Shown in pieces: positions 62,587-64,000 of a stretch of 64,000 nt of DNA (positions are counted from its first letter, which is position 1; every line of letters starts with the position of its first letter). The DNA is taken from assembly GCA_011037195.1 (NCBI GenBank), contig JAAEAF010000104.1, forward strand, positions 431,194 through 495,193, given 5' to 3'. Made by a program: the position numbers and the translations under genes. Origin of the DNA: Triatoma infestans (lineage: Eukaryota; Arthropoda; Insecta; Hemiptera; Reduviidae). A model generated the notes under the pieces. That model saw nothing but the letters and a program-made list of their open reading frames with translations, was not told the origin of the DNA and made no database searches.

Positions 62587-64000
62587 CTAGCTAACCCGGC
62601 CACGCTTCGCTATGGCTCAATCTGATTTTTAGAAAAGTAATAGAAGTATTATAGTTAACATAGATTCAACAACAAAACACATCATTCACATTATTACTCT
62701 ACTTTGCGTTGCTGTGCACTGAAAGGTAAGAAAGAAAAAATGTTTTTAACTGAAAGTCTTTTTTTATTGTAAAGCTAGTGAATGGACTACATTTTTTTGT
62801 TTGTCCGTTTTCTGCATAAACGTAAAGATCAGATAGTTTACCGACTCTGGAGCATGCGACATAATTGCCCATGAGAGAAGCATTCGTTTTCTATATTCAA
62901 ACCGCACACTTGCAAAGTTTGTCCTTGCGCTTTATTGATAGTCATAGCGAACGCAAGGCGTATTGGAAATTGAAATTTTTTGAACTCGAACGGCATATCT
63001 GCCGGAATGAGTGGTATTCGTGGAAGTAGTACGAATTCACCTTTATGAGGTCCAATGAGAATTGTTGCTTCAATTAGATTATTCATCAATTTTTAACTAC
63101 TAATCGTTTACTATTGCATAACTTTGGCTGATTGATGTTTCGGAGTAATATAATTGGCACTCCAGAATGTGAGGTGGTAATCCGCAACATCGAGTGAATT
63201 AAGAAATTCCGTTGGAAAATTCACTACTTCACTCTGGTCTCTCACGGAGTCAATGGATTTGTGTGTCACTGTTTCACCTGCATTCTTTTTAGAATGATGT
63301 TCATATCGAGTACGTCGACATTTTTAGCCGCTAGAATGGCTCTTCCGCTTAACCATGCATGATTTTGATAATTTGTTTCGATGCTTTGGAATCCCTTGTC
63401 TACTAATTCTTCTTTTGAATGTACAATGTTGCAGAAATTAGATGGGAAGGTGGTTTTTCCCGTTTCTGGATTTGTAGGCGCAGTGCCGTTACCGAGTTCG
63501 AGTAATTGTCTTGAAAATATGGCAGCTGTTGGATCGTTTTGAAGTTGAACTCTCATATTCGTTGTTAAATGAATTTTTTTTACTATGCTCCAAAGAGTTG
63601 AATATTTCAAGCAGGCATGCAATTCATCAGCTGGTGTTGAGCGAGGTATCACTGGAAGCGTTTACCTGAAGTCACCGTATAGTAACACCAATGCTCCACC
63701 AAATAGAACTGATTATTTCGCAACCTGATTTTTAATGTATGGTCTAATGCTTCCAATGGCATCTTATGAGCCATTGTACACACATCCCATTCAATGATTT
63801 TTCGCGCCCGGAGAACCTTTCTCATTCCTGATGTTTTAGAAATGTTACATGTTTGGTTTTCTCTGAGTGCATGTTTAGTGACAGTTTAAGAGCTGAATGC
63901 GCTGTACTAGCTCCTTCCATCAACGTAGCAGCAATACCTGAAAAAGCAAGTGCTAACGCAATGTGGCCGTTTGATCGGATTTTACGTCGGAATTTCCCGT
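62587..64000 (-). mobile_element. Helitron, 3' part with defined terminus (runs off right edge)
   Basis: On the minus strand the element ends ...GGTTAGCTAG with a T following, the CTRR|T end of Helitrons. A hairpin CCATAGC-GAA-GCGTGG lies about 9 nt before CTAG. PIF1-like helicase remnants upstream confirm the class. The 5' part (Rep/HUH domain and the TC start) is outside the window. Confidence 0.85.
62760..63990 (-). pseudogene. Helitron PIF1-like helicase remnant
   Basis: This encodes the C-terminal helicase of a Helitron RepHel protein, the DNA unwinding part of rolling-circle transposition. Minus-strand pieces occur in order: ALALAFSGIAATLMEG and TAHSALKLSLNM (about 63880-63965), a broken stretch with GDFR followed by an in-frame TAA and TLPVIPRSTPADEL (about 63630-63685), LTTNMRVQLQNDP (about 63530-63570), VVNFPTEFLNSLD (about 63190-63230), LMNNLIEATILIGPHKGE, MPFEFKKFQFPIRLAFAMT and INKAQGQTLQVCGLN (62880-63089), and HGQL. 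Canonical relatives have Gln where this copy has TAA. Several frameshifts and stops make it inactive. Confidence 0.85.

Overview
The window is a gene-moderate, AT-rich eukaryotic nuclear segment. Genes are split by short GT-AG introns, protein-coding families are metazoan, and the intergenic DNA is full of decayed LINEs, tRNA-derived SINEs, a hAT element, a Helitron and tandem-unit repeats. The Brinker-type transcription factor points to an arthropod. The repeat style would suit an arachnid, but that is a guess. No bacterial-style operons, CRISPR or standard tRNA/rRNA genes were seen.

Layout, left to right. GEMIN5 (minus, 5' seven exons only, runs off the left edge) lies head to head with XPNPEP3 (plus, 5313-10279). 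A repeat-filled gap follows (10280-15282). PPAT (minus, 15283-25449, nine coding exons) lies head to head with PAICS (plus, 27744-35174, seven exons). A second repeat-filled gap (35175-43341) holds a hAT element with a clean 8-bp target duplication. GTF3C6 (minus, 43342-43778, two exons) lies head to head with ATG5 (plus, 44013-47567, six exons), with only 234 bp between the start codons. After a gene-poor stretch with a decayed antisense LINE comes an intronless Brinker-like gene (minus, 54024-55061) with two Brinker DNA-binding domains. The right end (55.5-64 kb) is repeats, ending in the helicase part of a dead Helitron whose 3' terminus is at 62587.

All exon structures were built by hand from splice signals, reading phase and remembered family similarity. 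Total coding lengths close in frame and come near the human family sizes: XPNPEP3 506 aa, PPAT 496 aa, PAICS 420 aa, ATG5 269 aa.

How the genes relate. PPAT catalyses the first step of purine synthesis and PAICS steps 6 and 7. Their divergent arrangement matches the shared-promoter arrangement known in vertebrates, and a CACGTG E-box sits between them. The six genes at the left form three successive divergent pairs separated by convergent, repeat-rich gaps. The Brinker-like gene would be a transcriptional repressor in BMP/Dpp signalling. A near-match to the Mad/Medea/Schnurri silencer overlaps a Brinker-type site upstream of it.

The most unexpected signals are hammerhead-ribozyme-like cores in both arms of inverted-repeat elements near 29 kb and 58 kb, with a decayed copy at 32.8 kb. 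Others are a recurrent repeat family built of tandem units of roughly 270 bp carrying an ACCGGAAGTGC motif, joined to SINE tails, and the doubled Brinker DNA-binding domain.
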